From contig CAZVPF010000006.1 in assembly GCA_964628195.1 (NCBI GenBank), positions 1 through 64,000 of the forward strand: a stretch of 64,000 bases of DNA. Reading direction: 5' to 3'. Below the pieces are notes generated by a model. The model did no database searches. It worked only from the letters and a program-made list of their open reading frames with translations, and was not told where the DNA came from. This DNA comes from CAZVPF01 sp964628195 (lineage in GTDB: Bacteria; Planctomycetota; Phycisphaerae; Sedimentisphaerales; Anaerohalosphaeraceae). Position numbers and translations under genes: made by a program. Positions 17,912 to 27,327 of the stretch are shown piece by piece (position 1 is the stretch's first letter; each line of letters starts with the position of its first letter).

Positions 17912-18736
17912 ATGTTAAAAGCCGGTCTTTGTACGGTAACTTTCAGTAAAAAGCCGATCGAAGAAGTTCTGGATCTCACAGAAAAAGCAGGGCTTGGCGC
18001 GATCGAATGCTTCGGCGGCTGTCATGCAGGGCCGGGCGATATTGAAAAAGCACGCATGGTCAAAGCGGCCTGCGCGGAAAAGGGCATTGACATCCCAAGC
18101 TACGGGTCATACTACAGGACAGGAGTCGGCGGAAAAGACGGGGAAACTTTTGAATCTGTACTCGAAACAGCGGTGGAATTAGGCTGCGGTAATATCAGGG
18201 TCTGGGCCGGGGACAGAAATTTCGGTGAAGCAGACAGCGGTTTTTTATCCAAAGCCGCTGAAGACACCTTAAGAATAGCGGATATGGCAAAGCGGCATGA
18301 TATGACGGTTTCTTTTGAGTTTCATAAAGGCAGCCTTACCGATACGAATGAGAATGCCTTGAAATTTGCCGAAATGGTCGACAGAGCGAATGTGAAGTTT
18401 TACTGGCAGCCGCCTAATGGTGAAAGCTATAATTATTGCATGGAGGGACTTGAGATGCTCGGAGAGAGGCTCGGGAATGTGCATGTCTTTCACTGGACGG
18501 TGGGTTCGCCAAATGAGAACAAAGTTGACCCTGGAAACCCGCCAAAATGGCCTGATGACTTTTACAGGCATAATCTTGAACAGGGCAGAGGGCTGTGGTA
18601 CGATTACCTGAAGTATGTAAACGGCCTTGAGGGATCGCGGTACTGTTTCCTGGAGTTTGTAAAGGATGACAGTGCGGAAAATTTTATCAAGGACGCGGCA
18701 ACACTGACAGATATTATTAATTCTTTGGACAATTGA
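17912..18736 (+). CDS. Sugar phosphate isomerase/epimerase-like TIM-barrel protein
   Basis: This 274-residue cytoplasmic protein belongs to the xylose-isomerase-like TIM-barrel group (AP endonuclease 2 fold), which includes sugar isomerases, epimerases and dehydratases. It starts MLKAGLCTVTFSKKPIEE. Candidate metal ligands are the Glu in SFEFHKG, the His in NVHVFHWTVG and the Glu in CFLEFVKDD. TGGAG precedes the ATG. It is followed almost without gap by a hydroxyacid dehydrogenase, and the pair probably processes a released monosaccharide. The exact sugar cannot be told from sequence alone. Confidence 0.85.
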   Translation: MLKAGLCTVTFSKKPIEEVLDLTEKAGLGAIECFGGCHAGPGDIEKARMVKAACAEKGIDIPSYGSYYRTGVGGKDGETFESVLETAVELGCGNIRVWAGDRNFGEADSGFLSKAAEDTLRIADMAKRHDMTVSFEFHKGSLTDTNENALKFAEMVDRANVKFYWQPPNGESYNYCMEGLEMLGERLGNVHVFHWTVGSPNENKVDPGNPPKWPDDFYRHNLEQGRGLWYDYLKYVNGLEGSRYCFLEFVKDDSAENFIKDAATLTDIINSLDN

Positions 18737-18747
18737 CGGATTTTATC

Positions 18748-19746
18748 ATGAGAAACGGCGCTATTATTAAAAACGACCTGTGGTTTGAACTTTACGGACC
18801 TGATGAGCTCAAGGACATTTCACGGCTGATACATATCGACTTTGGTCCGGGGTCGACACAAGAGGCGATGAAGGACCTCTCGACATTCGAAAACGTCGAA
18901 GTTATTATGACCGAATGGGGTTCATTCAAGTTCGATGCCGATATTTTAAGATATATGCCCAACCTGAAAGCGGTTTTCTACGCAGGCGGTGCGATCAGCG
19001 GGCTTGTTTCGGACAGTTTCTGGGACAGGGATATAATCATTTCGTCTGCATACGGGGCCAACGCGATCTCCGTCGCTCAGTATACGGTTTCCCAGGTGCT
19101 TAGCTGTGTTAAAAGGATATGGACCTACTCGCAGGCCACCAAAGGTGCGAGGGATTTTATAGCACGCGACACATTCTTCATGCCCGGTACATATAACACA
19201 ACTCTCGGGATCATATCCCTGGGAATGATCGGGTGGCAGGTGTGTAAATACATACAGTCGATTACTGAAATGAAGATTGTCGCTTATGATCCTTATGTCT
19301 CTAAGGACCAGGCGAACGCTATGAACGTGGAGTTATGTTCCTTAGAGGACCTGTTTAAGTTGAGCGATGTTGTTTCCGTGCACACACCTGTTCGCGATGA
19401 AACAAAAGGCATGGTAACCGGAGGCCATATAGCGTCCATGAAAGAGAATGCGTCTCTTATAAACACCGCCCGGGGAGCCATAATAAGAGAAAAGGAGATG
19501 ATCGAGGTTTTGAAGCACCGGCAGGACATTGTTGCGGTTCTTGATGTTACCGACCCGGAGCCTCCCGAGCCGGATTCGGAACTTTACGATCTTGAAAACG
19601 TAATACTTACTCCTCACATAGCCGGGTGTATGGGTCCTGAATGCATCCGAATGGGAAGGAGCATGGTGCAGGAGCTGGAGCGATATGTCACGGGTAAGAA
19701 ACTGAAGTGGCAGATCACGAGGCAGCAGGCGGCGATAATGGCTTAA
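18748..19746 (+). CDS. D-2-hydroxyacid dehydrogenase family oxidoreductase
   Basis: The protein has 332 residues and belongs to the D-isomer-specific 2-hydroxyacid dehydrogenase family, NAD(P)-dependent. The nucleotide-binding segment reads LGIISLGMIGWQV, and the catalytic set is recognisable as Arg in INTARGAI, an acidic residue in DVTDPEPPEP and His in TPHIAG. I chose ATG 18748, with CGGA seven bases upstream; a TTG at 18733 would overlap the previous stop codon. It lies between the isomerase-like gene and a sodium/solute symporter. It is likely to act on a sugar acid or keto-acid from the polysaccharide; the substrate is unknown. Confidence 0.87.
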   Translation: MRNGAIIKNDLWFELYGPDELKDISRLIHIDFGPGSTQEAMKDLSTFENVEVIMTEWGSFKFDADILRYMPNLKAVFYAGGAISGLVSDSFWDRDIIISSAYGANAISVAQYTVSQVLSCVKRIWTYSQATKGARDFIARDTFFMPGTYNTTLGIISLGMIGWQVCKYIQSITEMKIVAYDPYVSKDQANAMNVELCSLEDLFKLSDVVSVHTPVRDETKGMVTGGHIASMKENASLINTARGAIIREKEMIEVLKHRQDIVAVLDVTDPEPPEPDSELYDLENVILTPHIAGCMGPECIRMGRSMVQELERYVTGKKLKWQITRQQAAIMA

Positions 19747-19767
19747 GCGACCCGGTAAAGGTTACTA

Positions 19768-21594
19768 ATGGACTTTCAGATCACAATTTATGATTATTTA
19801 ATGATCGCATTTTATCTTTTGTTCATGGTTCTGATAGGTTTTGTTCACAGGGCCAAAAGCAAGGATACGAGCGACTATTTCCGGGCGGGTGGTTCCGTTT
19901 CGTGGTGGCTGGTGGGCGCGTCTTCTTTTGTGCTTGTTTTTTCCGCGTGGACCTTTGTGGGATGCGCAGGCAAGGTTTACCGTTCGGGGACGCTGGCGGC
20001 TTTGATATTCATTCTTAACGGAGTTGCGCTTACATTTACGTTGTGGCTGGGGCCGAAGATAAGACGGCTGCGCGTTATTACCTGGGTAAGCGCGATCCAG
20101 ATACGCTATGGAAAAATTGCCGAGCAGTTTTACGCATGGGTTACATTGCTGGTCGGCTTTGCCCTGGGGGGGGTTGCGATATACACGCTTGCGGTATTCA
20201 TGTCACCGATATTCGGGCTTGGAGTGACTTCGATAATAGTTATTGTAGGGGGCGTGATAACTTTGATGGCCGCTTCGGGGGGTCTTAAGGGGCTGATGGC
20301 AAGCGACTTCGTTCAATGCCTGATAATCATATTGATTGCGGTTACAACGGCGTTTATTGTTCTAAGGATGCCGGAGGTCGGGGGTTTTAAGGGGCTGCTG
20401 GAGAAAGTACCTTCGGGTCACCTGAACTGGTCGGAATTTGAGGCGAAACAGGTACTGTGGTTTTGGGGGCTTGCGATATTTATCAACCAGTTCATATCGA
20501 TGAACAACCTCCAGGCAGGGGCCGCTAAATTTATCTCGGTACGCAATGAACGCGAAGCAAGATTAGCAGTTACGATTCCATTTGTGGGGATGTTTTTGCT
20601 GCCGGTGATAGCTTTCATACCTCCGCTTGCGGCGACTTTTATTCTGCCCGACCTGGAGCAAATGTACCCGCAGCTTAACAACCCGGGAGAGGCGGCTTAT
20701 GTCGCTGTCGCGATGAAAGTGCTGCCTAACGGGATGGTGGGTCTTCTTGCAAGTGCAATTTTCGCGGCATCGGTTACCACGTTAAATGCGACTTTGACGA
20801 TTAATTCATCCGTTTTCGTAAAGAATATTTATCAGCCCTTATTCAGGAAATCCGCTTCGGAGAAGGAATTGCTGGCTGTGAGCCGTTTTACTATGGTCTC
20901 GCTCGGGTTGATCCTGATCCTGATAGGGATTAAAATCAGCGAGATCAAAAACCTTCCCCTGTTCGACCTGACGCTGCTGATCGCCGGTCTTATAAGTATA
21001 CCGATGATGATTCCGCTGTTTTTGGCATTGATCATCAAGAAGACACCTTCGTGGTCCTCCTGGAGCACTGTTCTTGTCGGACTGACGACGGCTGCATTTG
21101 CACGATTTCTTGTGTCGGCGGATATGACAGCATCGATTCTGGGCATCGAAAGAGAGTTGACGCAGCAGGAAGCGATCGATGTGCAGTTCGCTTTTACGAT
21201 CTTTGCCACCACGATTATTTCCGTTGTGTGGTTTTTGTTTACGGGTCTGTTTTTTCGGTATGAATCCGAAAACATGAAGGCCAGTATCGCAGATTTTTGC
21301 AGGCGCCTGGACAGCCCGATAGATGAAAAGGCCGAGGGCGTTGAGGATAACACCGCGCAGCAGTCTTCCATGGTGGGTCGACTTTGTCTTATTTACGGAA
21401 TCGTGATACTGCTGTGCCTGGTTATTCCCAATAATGTCGAGGGGAGGCTTTGCTTCGTGTTCTGCGGAGGGGGGATGGCGTCGGTTGGGCTTGTTCTGCT
21501 TTGGGCGGCAAAAAAGAGGGCAAGGTCCCGACGGAGCATTGTTGAGAACTGCGGCGACGATGAAGACAGCGAGCTTGTTGTTGAGAGTATTTAA
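19768..21594 (+). CDS. Sodium:solute symporter family transporter (regulon 1)
   Basis: The 608-residue membrane protein belongs to the SSS (SLC5-like) family, which couples sodium entry to uptake of sugars, sugar acids, amino acids or other solutes. The N-terminus DYLMIAFYLLFMVLIGFVHR and the following SKDTSDYFRAGGSVSWW are typical of the family. About 13 hydrophobic segments can be counted. A hydrophilic stretch of about 40 residues occurs near residues 500-540. AAAGG precedes the ATG. It follows the dehydrogenase by about 20 bases and precedes the esterase gene. It is probably the importer of the mono- or disaccharide released by regulon 1 enzymes. Confidence 0.92.
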   Translation: MDFQITIYDYLMIAFYLLFMVLIGFVHRAKSKDTSDYFRAGGSVSWWLVGASSFVLVFSAWTFVGCAGKVYRSGTLAALIFILNGVALTFTLWLGPKIRRLRVITWVSAIQIRYGKIAEQFYAWVTLLVGFALGGVAIYTLAVFMSPIFGLGVTSIIVIVGGVITLMAASGGLKGLMASDFVQCLIIILIAVTTAFIVLRMPEVGGFKGLLEKVPSGHLNWSEFEAKQVLWFWGLAIFINQFISMNNLQAGAAKFISVRNEREARLAVTIPFVGMFLLPVIAFIPPLAATFILPDLEQMYPQLNNPGEAAYVAVAMKVLPNGMVGLLASAIFAASVTTLNATLTINSSVFVKNIYQPLFRKSASEKELLAVSRFTMVSLGLILILIGIKISEIKNLPLFDLTLLIAGLISIPMMIPLFLALIIKKTPSWSSWSTVLVGLTTAAFARFLVSADMTASILGIERELTQQEAIDVQFAFTIFATTIISVVWFLFTGLFFRYESENMKASIADFCRRLDSPIDEKAEGVEDNTAQQSSMVGRLCLIYGIVILLCLVIPNNVEGRLCFVFCGGGMASVGLVLLWAAKKRARSRRSIVENCGDDEDSELVVESI

Positions 21595-21656
21595 GGGAAC
21601 CTCTAAGAATAGTTTTTGCGGACTTTGCTGGATGTAAGATTGAAAAAGGGCAATCG

Positions 21657-22298
21657 ATGGAAGAGAAAACTATTTTATGTTACGGGGATTCGAACACATG
21701 GGGCTATGACCCGGTCAATCAATGCCGTTTCGCACGTAATGTTCGCTGGCCCGGAGTTATGCAAAAGGAGCTTGGTGAGGGTTATCATGTTATCGAGGAG
21801 GGTCTTTGCGGCAGGACGACGGTTTGGGATGATCCTGTGGAGGGGCATAAGAACGGACTGAAACAGCTTATCCCGATACTGCACAGCCATTGCCCGCTTG
21901 ATTTGGTTATTATAATGCTCGGCACGAACGATGTTAAAAACCGCTATTCCGTTTCGGCGACGGATATCGCATGGAGTATCGGCAGGCTCGTTGAGACTGT
22001 CGTCAAGTGTGAGACTTCTTACACCGGCCCGTCGCCGGAGGTTCTGGTTGTTTGCCCTGCGCCTTTGACGACGGCGGAAGAGGGGCCTTTTGGAGATATA
22101 CTGATCGGGGGCACGGAAAAGTCGCGGAGCCTTGCAGAAGTCCTGGCTGAATACTGCGGTGAAAACAATATCGAGATGATAGATGCGGCTGATGCGGTAA
22201 CTGTCAGCGATGCCGACGGGATACACCTGCAGGAGCCCGAGCATTACAAACTGGGCAGGTTCATCGCCGCGAAAGTGAAAAGCATGCTGGAGAGATAA
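21657..22298 (+). CDS. SGNH/GDSL-family hydrolase (probable carbohydrate esterase)
   Basis: The 213-residue protein has the SGNH block I CYGDSNTWGYDP, with the nucleophilic serine, the block III segment IIMLGTNDVKNRY with the conserved Asn, and a C-terminal Asp-x-x-His pair in DADGIHL. It lacks a signal peptide. Related proteins include arylesterases and acetyl-xylan or acetyl-glycan esterases. In this context, removal of acyl groups from imported oligosaccharides is the likely role. AAAGGG lies upstream of the ATG. It sits between the symporter and the sulfatase on the same strand. Confidence 0.87.
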   Translation: MEEKTILCYGDSNTWGYDPVNQCRFARNVRWPGVMQKELGEGYHVIEEGLCGRTTVWDDPVEGHKNGLKQLIPILHSHCPLDLVIIMLGTNDVKNRYSVSATDIAWSIGRLVETVVKCETSYTGPSPEVLVVCPAPLTTAEEGPFGDILIGGTEKSRSLAEVLAEYCGENNIEMIDAADAVTVSDADGIHLQEPEHYKLGRFIAAKVKSMLER

Positions 22299-22331
22299 TG
22301 AAAGTATTGAATATAAAGGAGTTAACTTACG

Positions 22332-23636
22332 ATGTCGAAGCCTAATATTTTACTGATAACCTGTCATGATATCGGTCAGCATCTCGGATGTTACGGGGTC
22401 GAAACCGTTTCAACGCCCAATATTGACAGGCTGGCTTCAAAAGGCATACGGTTTGAGAACAGTTTTTGCACCGCGCCCCAGTGCAGCCCGAGCAGGGCCT
22501 CAATTTATACGGGGCGGTATCCGCACAATAACGGGGTGATGGGGCTTACTCATTACAACTTTGCGTGGGATCTTAACCCGGGCGAAAAACACCTGGCCGA
22601 TCTTCTTAAGAAGGCCGGATATAATACCGCCCTTATCGGGGTTCAGCATGAAACGCGCCGGCCGGAAAAAATCGGCTTCGATCATATGCAGTTCAAGGAA
22701 CACATTGTATGCGAAGATGTCGCGAGTAATGCTGTCAAGTATATAAATACCCGTACAAAAGATTCAGAGGCTTTCTACCTGCAGGTCGGTTTTTTTGAGC
22801 CGCACAGGAAGTTCGATTTCGGCGGGGCCGAGCCGGACAGTGAAAAGGGTGTTTTTGTTCCGCCTTACCTTGTTGAGGATGAGGGTGCGCTGGACGAGTT
22901 TTCCCAGTTCCAGGGAGCGATCAAGAAAGTCGACGGTGCGATAGGAAGCATAATCGACGCCCTGGAGGATTCGGGGTTGTCCGACGACACCATTTTGATT
23001 TACAGCGCCGATCATGGTATTCCTTTTCCACGCGCCAAGTGCAGCCTTTATGACCCGGGGATTAATGTTCCGTTTATTGTTCGCTGGCCGAAACGCGGCT
23101 GGCTGGGCGGCAAGGTGCAAGATGAAATGATCTCCAATATAGATTACCTTCCTACCATTCTTGAGGCAACCGGTGTTGAGATTCCGGAAAACGTTCAGGG
23201 AAAGAGTTTTTGCGGCCTTTTGGACGGCGGGGAGTATTCCCGGAGGGATGAAATATTCGGCGAGCTTACTTATCATGATTATTACAACCCGATGAGAAGT
23301 ATTCGGACCGAATCGCACAAATTGATTGCGAATTTTTCGACAGCTCCTTCGATCATGAATCCTTCACAATCTTACCGGCCTGCGACGATAACTGTTATGC
23401 CGGAGGATCCTGCTTACGCATACCATACGCATTTAGAGCTGTATGATCTTGAAAGTGACCCGAATGAGTTCAAGAATTTGGCGGATGATCCGATGTATTC
23501 GGACACCTTGAAGGAGCTTTCAAAACGGCTGCTCTATTGGATGGAGTCAACGAGGGATCCTCTTATCGAAGTTGCCGTACCAAATCCGCATCACAAAGAA
23601 ACAATCAGACAATTACAAACAGCAAGTTTCTGTTAG
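22332..23636 (+). CDS. S1 sulfatase, SGSH (heparan N-sulfatase)-like
   Basis: The 434-residue sulfatase has the formylglycine signature CSPSRASIYTG, with the cysteine at residue 51. An anaerobic sulfatase-maturating enzyme or FGE would have to convert this residue; neither gene is in the window. The stretch around the signature (FENSFCTAPQCSPSRAS, then HNNGVMGLTH) resembles sulfamidase-type enzymes (human SGSH, S1_8-like). The second motif, with metal ligands, is YSADHGIPF. No signal peptide is evident, so it may act in the cytoplasm. AAAGGAG lies upstream. Its placement just before a heparinase-type lyase suggests sequential action on one sulfated substrate. Subfamily assignment is tentative; the sulfatase identity is firm. 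Confidence 0.92.
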   Translation: MSKPNILLITCHDIGQHLGCYGVETVSTPNIDRLASKGIRFENSFCTAPQCSPSRASIYTGRYPHNNGVMGLTHYNFAWDLNPGEKHLADLLKKAGYNTALIGVQHETRRPEKIGFDHMQFKEHIVCEDVASNAVKYINTRTKDSEAFYLQVGFFEPHRKFDFGGAEPDSEKGVFVPPYLVEDEGALDEFSQFQGAIKKVDGAIGSIIDALEDSGLSDDTILIYSADHGIPFPRAKCSLYDPGINVPFIVRWPKRGWLGGKVQDEMISNIDYLPTILEATGVEIPENVQGKSFCGLLDGGEYSRRDEIFGELTYHDYYNPMRSIRTESHKLIANFSTAPSIMNPSQSYRPATITVMPEDPAYAYHTHLELYDLESDPNEFKNLADDPMYSDTLKELSKRLLYWMESTRDPLIEVAVPNPHHKETIRQLQTASFC

Positions 23637-23646
23637 AGGTTAAATT

Positions 23647-26040
23647 ATGAAAAAAATACTGTTAATAATGCTTTTATGTCAACCGTTTCTTTGCTGCGCC
23701 GGTCAGTTAAACCATAATAATAATTCGGTGGGCAAGGAACCGGACGGATCAATATTGACACTTGAAAAAGCCCTGCAACTGCTTGATCTTTCAAAGCCTG
23801 AACTTCTGAAGGTTAAATCCGAGTATCAGCAGGGCAATACCCGTTCAGCTTTTAACGAGTATAAGCATATTCTTACTGAAAAAGTCGCATCTTTCAAGCC
23901 GATCGAAGATTTCAGTTATTGGCTTTACGGTCCCGCGGACGCCGATGAATTGCTGAAGGGCATTTTGACGACTAAGCAGTACGGCAAGGCCGTTAAAACA
24001 ACGGCTGATATAGGGCTGCCGGGTAATGTGCAATGGTACAAGGTGCCTGAAGACGGGTATACAACGCTTCTTCGTGACATTACGACGCTGCACTGGATAA
24101 CGAAGCTTGCTGAAAAGTATGAACAGACCGGCGAGATTAAATACCTGAAGGCCTGGCAGGGTTACTGGTCTGATTTTGCCGACAACTGGCCGGGCGAATA
24201 TAAAAAAGCCAGGAGCAATCCTGATGTAATGAAGCTTGTGGAAAAGAATTCTATCGCGTGGAGCAATATTGCTCTTTATATCGGCTGGCGGCTGGAAAAT
24301 TTTGTGCAGGGATTCAACGCGGTCGCTCACAGGGCGGTTAAGGACAGAGAGCTTGAGGCAATCGATAATGTATCCCTCGCGAAGCTGCTTGTACATCTTG
24401 ATACGTATGAGGCCGCAAAGGGAGTCGAATGGATCGAACGTGACGGCGGGGTGCCGAACCAGCGTGTTCATTGCGCGACGGCAATGTTTGAACTGGGAGT
24501 TTACCTGAACGAGTTTAAGAATTCCGATAAGTGGCGGCAACTCGGGATAATGGAAGTTCAGCGCAGCGGTTTCCTTGCGGACGGCACCGATATGGAGCAG
24601 AGCCTGAACTACAACAAAGGGCTTCCTTTGACGATAAAGAAGTTCCTGGAAATGTCGGAAAACCTGCCGAAGTCTGAAAAAGGGGCGTGGCTTGATAAAC
24701 TCAGGCACATGTACAAGTACAGGTATTATTACCTTCACGCAATTGCCAAGCCGGACGGGTCCCAGCCGATAATCGGGAAGAATAACACGTGGCGGCAATA
24801 CGGCGAGAATGACCAGTATATGCCGGGTCTGTGGCCTGCTGATGAGGCTAAGAAGATTGAAGATTTTTCCCTGATCCCTTTATCAAAGACTATCAGTGAA
24901 TATGTCTATCAGAAGAAGGATACCGAGGCGCCGGCGTTTAATTCCATATACTTTCCGTACGGGGGATATGTTGTGCTCAGGGACGGATGGTCGCCCGAAA
25001 GCCTGTACTGTTTTATGAAAACTTCCCGGCCTGGCAACGGTCACATGCGCGAGGGTGGAAACGGGATCGAGCTTTCGGCTTACGGGCAAAACCTGATCGT
25101 AAATTCCGGCGGAGAACCTTATAACCCGGATTCAAAGTATAACGGTTTCTGGCATTCAACGGTTGCGCATAACTCTATAAGCGTGGACGGTTACAGCCAG
25201 GACCTTCGGCATAATGCGGATATCCCGGTTGTGTATGAAAAACCGATCAACGCGAGGTTCCTTGCCGGTGAAAATTTTGATTTTGCGGAGGGTTTTTTCA
25301 ACGGCGGTTACAGCGGCTGGAACTTTAAAAAACATGGGACGGCGGCACCATTGATACATAAAATACCGCATGATAATGTAATTGAGGATGTAACGCACGA
25401 AAGGCAAATAATTTTCCTTAAACAGGAAAAGATGTGGATCATAACAGATATTGTAAACAGCATGGATGAGCATACTTTTACTCAGAGCTGGCTGCTTGGT
25501 CCGCAGTGTAAGCCTGATAATGTTCAAGCAGGAAATAATATTATAAAAACTGAAATTCCCGACTCGGTTAATATGAGTTTTTATCAGTTTGGTATCGAAA
25601 ACCTTGATTACTCGAAGCCTTACGGGGTTTTTGAGCCTGACCGGGTACTCGGATGGGTGGGCAAGTATGTTGACCAACAAAAGGACATATTCACACCTGC
25701 GGTGAACCTGCTTGTCGAATGGAAAGGGAAAGGCCAACAGGTTTTGATAACACTGCTGGAGCCGTTTGAAAAGCAAAGCAAGGTTGATGAGATTCGGTCA
25801 TTTAATACGGGCTTTTATTTGAAATTAAAAAACGGCAACCGCATTTCATATTTTTACCAGGGAAAAGGTGAAACTGAAGCGCAGCTCAGGACCACTAATG
25901 CAAGTTTCATTCTCAAGGCAGATGGCGGTTATGAAAGAACCGCAGCTGGTAAAAAGACAGATGTAATAATTCCACAATCATTTAGATGGCAAAATACCCC
26001 TAAAGGGGAAGTGCCGGTTTACAGCAACGAGGGAGAATAG
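23647..26040 (+). CDS. Heparinase II/III-type polysaccharide lyase without dockerin
   Basis: The 797-residue secreted protein is the third lyase paralogue in the window. A hydrophobic signal (MKKILLIMLLCQPFLCC) is followed by the shared N-terminal element DLSKPELLKVKSEYQQGN, the toroid motif DGTDMEQSLNYN near residue 316, the beta-sheet start FPYGGYVVLRDGW near 436, GNGHMREGG near 463 and STVAHNSISVDGYSQ after it. The dockerin and InlB-like tails of the other two lyases are absent. The cysteines near the signal end do not form a standard lipobox. GAGG precedes the ATG. The next gene's ATG directly follows this TAG, so the two are tightly coupled. Confidence 0.88.
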   Translation: MKKILLIMLLCQPFLCCAGQLNHNNNSVGKEPDGSILTLEKALQLLDLSKPELLKVKSEYQQGNTRSAFNEYKHILTEKVASFKPIEDFSYWLYGPADADELLKGILTTKQYGKAVKTTADIGLPGNVQWYKVPEDGYTTLLRDITTLHWITKLAEKYEQTGEIKYLKAWQGYWSDFADNWPGEYKKARSNPDVMKLVEKNSIAWSNIALYIGWRLENFVQGFNAVAHRAVKDRELEAIDNVSLAKLLVHLDTYEAAKGVEWIERDGGVPNQRVHCATAMFELGVYLNEFKNSDKWRQLGIMEVQRSGFLADGTDMEQSLNYNKGLPLTIKKFLEMSENLPKSEKGAWLDKLRHMYKYRYYYLHAIAKPDGSQPIIGKNNTWRQYGENDQYMPGLWPADEAKKIEDFSLIPLSKTISEYVYQKKDTEAPAFNSIYFPYGGYVVLRDGWSPESLYCFMKTSRPGNGHMREGGNGIELSAYGQNLIVNSGGEPYNPDSKYNGFWHSTVAHNSISVDGYSQDLRHNADIPVVYEKPINARFLAGENFDFAEGFFNGGYSGWNFKKHGTAAPLIHKIPHDNVIEDVTHERQIIFLKQEKMWIITDIVNSMDEHTFTQSWLLGPQCKPDNVQAGNNIIKTEIPDSVNMSFYQFGIENLDYSKPYGVFEPDRVLGWVGKYVDQQKDIFTPAVNLLVEWKGKGQQVLITLLEPFEKQSKVDEIRSFNTGFYLKLKNGNRISYFYQGKGETEAQLRTTNASFILKADGGYERTAAGKKTDVIIPQSFRWQNTPKGEVPVYSNEGE

Positions 26041-27327
26041 ATGCTTTCAAAAAAAGAGTACGAAGAAAAAATTGCGTCTTCACGCGATGCGCGCATGCGA
26101 TGGTGGCGTGAGGCTCGTTTTGGTATGTTTGTTCATTACGGATTGTATTCACAGGTCGGCAGGCATGAGTGGTTAATGGCGATGGAGAATGTTGCCGTCA
26201 ATGATTATGAAAAATTAGCCGAATCATTCAGCACCAAACCCGGGGCCCCGATGGAATGGGCCGGGCTTGCCAAAAAAGCGGGCATGAAATACATGGTTCT
26301 GACCACGAGGCACCATGAAGGGTTCAGCCTGTGGGACTCTAAGGTCAATCCTTACAACTCGGTTAATTTCGGGCCGAAATGTGACATAGTTGCCGAGTAT
26401 GTCGAGGCGTGCAGGCACTTTGGTCTGAAAACAGGGTTTTACTCTTCGCTGATGGACTGGCACCACCCGGACGGATACAGGTGCGCTTTCGACAGCGAGG
26501 CCCGCAAACGATTTACCGATTATATTCACGCACTCAACAGCGAACTGCTGAGCAACTACGGCAAGATTGACATACTATGGTATGACGTACCCCGTCCTAT
26601 GGAGTCGTGGGAAGGTTGGAACTCTCTTGAAATGAACCAGCACATGCGTGAACTTCAGCCTGATATTATTATTAATGACCGCAGCCGGCTGGATGAAGAT
26701 TTCGGGACGCCGGAAGAGCATATCACGGCTACCGAACGGGACTGGGAGGCCTGCATGACCTTCAACGGCATAAGCTGGGGTTACGTGGACAGCAGCCAGG
26801 CGGTTCCGTACAGTTTCAACGCGCAGCAGATACTTAAAATGCTGTCTATAGCGACAAAAGGCGGGGGCAACCTTCTTTTGAATATCGGCCCGGCGCCGGA
26901 CGGTTCGGTCCCTGAGGAAGTTATTGAGCCCCTGACAACCGTCGGGCACTGGCTTGAAGAAAACGGCGATGCCGTGTACGGTCTTGTTAACAAGTCGGAC
27001 AACTGGAGCAATGCAAGGTACGGTTCGAACGGCATTTCTTATGCAACAAGCAAGGGGACATCGGTTTATATCTGGGTGATCGTATGGCCGAGCGGCGGGC
27101 AGATGGGAATTGGAGGTTACCGTAACGCTCCAAAGGCTGTACGGCTGGTGAAAGACGGCAGGCCTATTGAGTTCGAGCATCAGGGTCAACGTATCTTATT
27201 GAAGAATCTTGCGAAAGATGTTCCGGACACTCATACGGGCGTGACAGTTATTGAAATGGAATTTGAAGAAATGCCTGAATATGAATTCGCAAGCTATTAC
27301 CCGCAGGTAAGAATGGATATATTATGA
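26041..27327 (+). CDS. GH29 alpha-L-fucosidase, cytoplasmic type
   Basis: The 428-residue enzyme belongs to GH29, which removes alpha-linked L-fucose with retention. The N-terminal stretch FGMFVHYGLYS, TTRHHEGFSLWDS and the strand DILWYDVP are family hallmarks. The Asp in WYD (residue 182) is the expected nucleophile, and GGNLLLNIGPAPDGSVP closes the catalytic domain. No signal peptide is present, so it probably acts on imported oligosaccharides. The ATG directly follows the stop of the lyase gene (TAG-ATG), with GAGGGAG upstream. Its stop overlaps the next gene by four bases (ATGA). Confidence 0.93.
   Translation: MLSKKEYEEKIASSRDARMRWWREARFGMFVHYGLYSQVGRHEWLMAMENVAVNDYEKLAESFSTKPGAPMEWAGLAKKAGMKYMVLTTRHHEGFSLWDSKVNPYNSVNFGPKCDIVAEYVEACRHFGLKTGFYSSLMDWHHPDGYRCAFDSEARKRFTDYIHALNSELLSNYGKIDILWYDVPRPMESWEGWNSLEMNQHMRELQPDIIINDRSRLDEDFGTPEEHITATERDWEACMTFNGISWGYVDSSQAVPYSFNAQQILKMLSIATKGGGNLLLNIGPAPDGSVPEEVIEPLTTVGHWLEENGDAVYGLVNKSDNWSNARYGSNGISYATSKGTSVYIWVIVWPSGGQMGIGGYRNAPKAVRLVKDGRPIEFEHQGQRILLKNLAKDVPDTHTGVTVIEMEFEEMPEYEFASYYPQVRMDIL

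Noticed and set aside
23845..24798. Long antisense frame of 317 codons inside the third lyase gene
   Set aside because: It is opposite a well-supported lyase gene with conserved motifs; its own translation has no recognisable domain.
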